Source: an uncultured Eubacteriales bacterium | GTDB lineage: Bacteria > Bacillota > Clostridia > Peptostreptococcales > Anaerovoracaceae | Assembly: GCA_902793875.1 (NCBI GenBank) | Contig: CADBFL010000135.1 | Span: 1 to 8,535 of the forward strand | DNA length: 8,535 nt | Direction of reading: 5' to 3' | Shown: positions 6,424 through 8,535 of the stretch, in pieces | Numbering within the stretch: the first letter of the stretch is position 1 | Layout: each line of letters opens with the position of its first letter | Notes under the pieces: model-generated | Told to the model about the DNA's origin: nothing | What the model saw: the letters and a program-made list of their open reading frames with translations, nothing else | The model's database searches: none | Made by a program: the position numbers and the translations under genes

Positions 6424-7623
6424 ATGTCAAAGGTAAGACTCAAAAATTACGGTTTGAAAGATATCATATATTTCACGAACAAGCCGAAAGAACGCGAGAA
6501 AAGGATCCAGGAGACCGCCCCTGAAAGATCGGGAGCTATGTTCAAATGCAATATAAAGGCTGCCGAGCGCCATCCGGATGAGCAGATCTTCGTGATAGAG
6601 AGCGTAACCGACCGCGGCAAAGGCGTAAAGACGTACAGACTCAGAAAAAAGAACGGCACGAACCCGGCGTTCTTCCGCGCGGGCCAGTATGTGGTGATAC
6701 GTCAGGAGATAGAAGGGAAGCTTATCGCCAGGCCGGTCTCGATCAGTTCGGGCCCTGCAGAGACGCTTGAGGGCTACATCGATGTGACGGTCAAGGAGGT
6801 CGAAAACGGATTCCTTTCGAAGTACATAATTGAGAACTGGAAGGCAGGAGATGAGGTGAAGACCTCAGGGCCTCAGGGCCTCTTCTACTATGAGTTCTTC
6901 AGGGACGAGAACCACGTGATCGCCTGCTCCGGAGGATCGGGCATCACGCCGATACTTTCGATGGCGAGGGCGATCGCGAGCGGCGATGAGGACTTCAGAC
7001 TGACCGTGCTCTACGGCTCGAAGACGAAAAAGGACATCCTTTTCGCGGAGGAATTCGATGAGGTCATGAGGGCGACTGACAAAGTGAAGCTCGTCAATGT
7101 GCTCTCAGACAGCAGGGCAAAGGGCTGCGAGCACGGCTTCATAACAGCCGAACTGATAAAGAAATACGCGGGCGATGAAAAGTTCTCGCTCTTCGCATCG
7201 GGCCCTCAGGCGATGTATGAGTTCCTCGATGCCGAGGCGGAAAAGCTGGGGCTTGACCTGAAGCACTACAGAAAGGAGATCTTCGGGTCCATAAAAGAGC
7301 CGTGGACGCTCCCGGGATACCCTGCAGAGGCGAAGGACAAGGTGTTCAGCCTGAAGGTGAAGATGTGCGGCGACGAATACGATATCCCGTGCAATGCGAA
7401 CGAGAACATGATGGTCGCTCTTGAACGGGCAGGCATCGCGGGACCGAACCGCTGCCGCGGAGGGGTCTGCGGCTGGTGCAGGAGCAGGCTCGTCGAGGGA
7501 GATGTGTTCATACCTGAGATCACTGACGGGCGACGCATGGCGGATAAGGAATACGGATACATCCATCCGTGCGCCGCGTTCGCTCTGTCCGACGCTGTGA
7601 TAGAGATGCCGAACAGAAAATAG
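6424..7623 (+). CDS. Ferredoxin-reductase-like flavoprotein with C-terminal plant-type [2Fe-2S] domain
   Basis: Predicted NAD(P)H-dependent electron-transfer protein, 399 residues. An N-terminal extension of about 50 residues, rich in Lys/Arg/Glu, precedes the reductase core. The core has an FAD barrel with RPVSIS (103-108), which takes the place of the usual RxYS motif, and an NAD(P) domain with CSGGSGITP (168-176) and FASGP (257-261). The C-terminal ferredoxin domain (about 305-399) carries the [2Fe-2S] ligands C344, C349, C352 and C383 in CRGGVCGWC plus a distal Cys. The order resembles class IB reductases such as benzoate dioxygenase reductase, with the ferredoxin domain at the opposite end. 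In an anaerobe its partner is unlikely to be an oxygenase. The gene starts one base after the CrtI-like stop, with GGAGGG (6410-6415) inside the upstream gene as ribosome site, so the two are translationally coupled and probably form one redox system (inference). Confidence 0.88.
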   Translation: MSKVRLKNYGLKDIIYFTNKPKEREKRIQETAPERSGAMFKCNIKAAERHPDEQIFVIESVTDRGKGVKTYRLRKKNGTNPAFFRAGQYVVIRQEIEGKLIARPVSISSGPAETLEGYIDVTVKEVENGFLSKYIIENWKAGDEVKTSGPQGLFYYEFFRDENHVIACSGGSGITPILSMARAIASGDEDFRLTVLYGSKTKKDILFAEEFDEVMRATDKVKLVNVLSDSRAKGCEHGFITAELIKKYAGDEKFSLFASGPQAMYEFLDAEAEKLGLDLKHYRKEIFGSIKEPWTLPGYPAEAKDKVFSLKVKMCGDEYDIPCNANENMMVALERAGIAGPNRCRGGVCGWCRSRLVEGDVFIPEITDGRRMADKEYGYIHPCAAFALSDAVIEMPNRK

Positions 7624-7634
7624 AACTATTTTTT
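7615..7634. terminator. A/T-only hairpin at a convergent junction, weak bidirectional terminator candidate
   Basis: AAAATAG (7617-7623) pairs with CTATTTT (7626-7632) across AA, extendable by a G-T and an A-T pair, with T-runs on both strands. It includes both stop codons of the convergent genes. It has almost no G/C pairs, so termination activity is doubtful. Confidence 0.2.
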
Positions 7635-8495
7635 GCAGTTTGCGCAGACCGAAGGAGCGGCGGCGCAGCCTCCGAGGCCGGTCTCTCTGAGAGCTTCGGG
7701 CATGCTGCGTCCGACGTCGTATACTATGGCTATCATCTCGTCGAGAGGGACGGCGAACGGGATGTCCGCAAGAGCGATCTCCGCTGCCGTATATGCGCCG
7801 GCAACACCGACAGTGTTTCTTGTCTGGCACGGGACCTCGACAAGACCGCGCACGGGGTCGCATACAAGGCCGAGAAGACTCGAAAGGGCGATGGATGCTG
7901 CGTGGCAGCACTGCTCGGGCGTTCCGCCGAGCAGCTCCGTTACAGCGGAGGCCGCCATCGCCGATGCAGACCCGACCTCGGCCTGACATCCCGCTTCGGC
8001 GCCGGACACTGATCCGTTCCTGGTTATGATATATCCGATCGCAGACGCGTTTATCAGAGCCATCCTGAGCGCGTCCATGCTGATGTCTTTGTCATCGAAC
8101 AGAGCCATGAGGGCTGCCGGCAGTACGCCTGCCGCGCCTGCCGTCGGGGCTGCGACTATGACGCCCATGCTCGCGTTCGTTTCGGCGACGGCAAGGGCGT
8201 AGATCACTGCCTTGTGAAGGGATCTGCCCAGAACACATTTATCTCTGGGCAGATCGCGCAGCCTGTGTGCTTCTCCGCCGATCATCCCGCCCATCGAAGG
8301 CACCGGCTCCTCGCCGGCGCGCTTGGTAGCGCCGTCCATCACGCGCAGACATGAGTCGACGCGCTCCATGACAGACTGCCACGACACCTTTCCGAGTTCC
8401 ATTTCCCTCTGGATCATGAGTTCCGAGATGCTCATTCCGTACTCAGAACAGAGGGCCAGCATTTCCGCAGTATTCCTGAAATCATATTTTGCCAT
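7626..8495 (-). CDS. sdaAA: L-serine dehydratase, iron-sulfur-dependent, alpha subunit
   Basis: Alpha subunit of the oxygen-sensitive enzyme that deaminates L-serine to pyruvate and ammonia with a [4Fe-4S] cluster. The 289 residues cover the whole SDH_alpha domain: the conserved blocks are PSMGGMIGGEAHRL (66-79), AAPTAGAAGVLPA (115-127), RNGSVSGAEAGCQAEVGSA (159-177) and VCDPVRGLVEVPCQTRN (211-227). C170, C212 and C223 are spaced 42 and 11 apart, matching the three cluster cysteines of the Legionella enzyme as I recall them. The C-terminal tail has three more cysteines (C277, C284, C287). The start is well supported: AGGAGGG (complement of 8504-8510) lies 8 bases upstream and overlaps the stop of the preceding gene, probably the beta subunit, implying coupled translation of the two halves. 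Serine is an important fermentable amino acid for anaerobic clostridia. The stop is two bases from that of the convergent reductase gene. Confidence 0.95.
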   Translation of the reverse strand: MAKYDFRNTAEMLALCSEYGMSISELMIQREMELGKVSWQSVMERVDSCLRVMDGATKRAGEEPVPSMGGMIGGEAHRLRDLPRDKCVLGRSLHKAVIYALAVAETNASMGVIVAAPTAGAAGVLPAALMALFDDKDISMDALRMALINASAIGYIITRNGSVSGAEAGCQAEVGSASAMAASAVTELLGGTPEQCCHAASIALSSLLGLVCDPVRGLVEVPCQTRNTVGVAGAYTAAEIALADIPFAVPLDEMIAIVYDVGRSMPEALRETGLGGCAAAPSVCANCKK

Positions 8496-8508
8496 CGATC
8501 ACGCCCTC

Positions 8509-8535
8509 CTACAGTTGTATCACATCCACGCTGTT
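8509..8535 (-). CDS. sdaAB: Probable L-serine dehydratase beta subunit, last eight codons only
   Basis: The frame at the right edge ends NSVDVIQL and then TAG, which suits the last strand of the ACT domain that ends beta subunits of this enzyme. The stop lies 13 bases before the alpha-subunit ATG, the usual gene order. The assignment rests mainly on context, because only eight residues are visible. Confidence 0.5.
   Translation of the reverse strand, partial: NSVDVIQL

Noticed and set aside
7105..7989. Minus-strand open frame (294 codons) across the reductase and serine dehydratase genes
   Set aside because: It overlaps two firmly identified genes in other frames, and its Arg-rich composition is typical of shadow frames.

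Overview
The window reads as chromosomal DNA of an anaerobic, fairly GC-rich low-GC-lineage Gram-positive bacterium (Bacillota, class Clostridia; placement below class is not safe from sequence alone). The pointers are a split, iron-sulfur L-serine dehydratase (separate alpha and beta subunit genes), rubredoxin-type redox modules, strong AGGAGG-type ribosome sites, frequent ATA and AGG codons, and a probable selenoprotein. TGA serves as an ordinary stop in several neighbouring genes, so the standard bacterial code applies.

Layout from left to right. Positions 2-2002 (+) hold an OmpR-type response regulator, cut off at its N-terminus by the window edge, and its membrane sensor histidine kinase directly behind it. 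Converging on the kinase, with a 14-base overlap of the two 3' ends, is a minus-strand flavoprotein (1989-3521) of the NADH:rubredoxin reductase type that carries three rubredoxin-like Cys4 modules at its N-terminus. A 145-base divergent promoter region (3522-3666) with several inverted repeats separates it from a plus-strand alpha/beta hydrolase (3667-4476).

The most interesting part is 4504-4842 on the minus strand. A plain open-reading-frame search shows only a 72-residue fragment there, but one continuous reading frame of 113 codons exists if a single internal TGA (4744-4746) is read through. The resulting 112-residue protein has the layout of a HesB/IscA-like protein, with the TGA exactly where the first conserved cysteine is expected, next to a real Cys (a Sec-Cys pair). 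A perfect 8-bp hairpin with a G-initial loop lies 24-42 nt downstream of the TGA, as expected of a bacterial SECIS element. I interpret this as an overlooked selenoprotein.

Divergent from it by only 17 bases is a two-gene plus-strand operon: a CrtI/phytoene-desaturase-family flavoprotein (4860-6422) and, one base later, a ferredoxin-reductase-like protein with a C-terminal plant-type [2Fe-2S] domain (6424-7623). The tight coupling suggests that the second protein passes NAD(P)H electrons to the first. Two bases further on, convergent, lies the alpha subunit of L-serine dehydratase (7626-8495, minus), with the last eight codons of what is probably its beta subunit at the right edge. The window is packed very tightly: three convergent junctions have -14, 27 and 2 bases between stops, and no convincing GC-rich intrinsic terminator is visible at any of them. 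No tRNA, rRNA, CRISPR array, insertion sequence or phage gene was seen.
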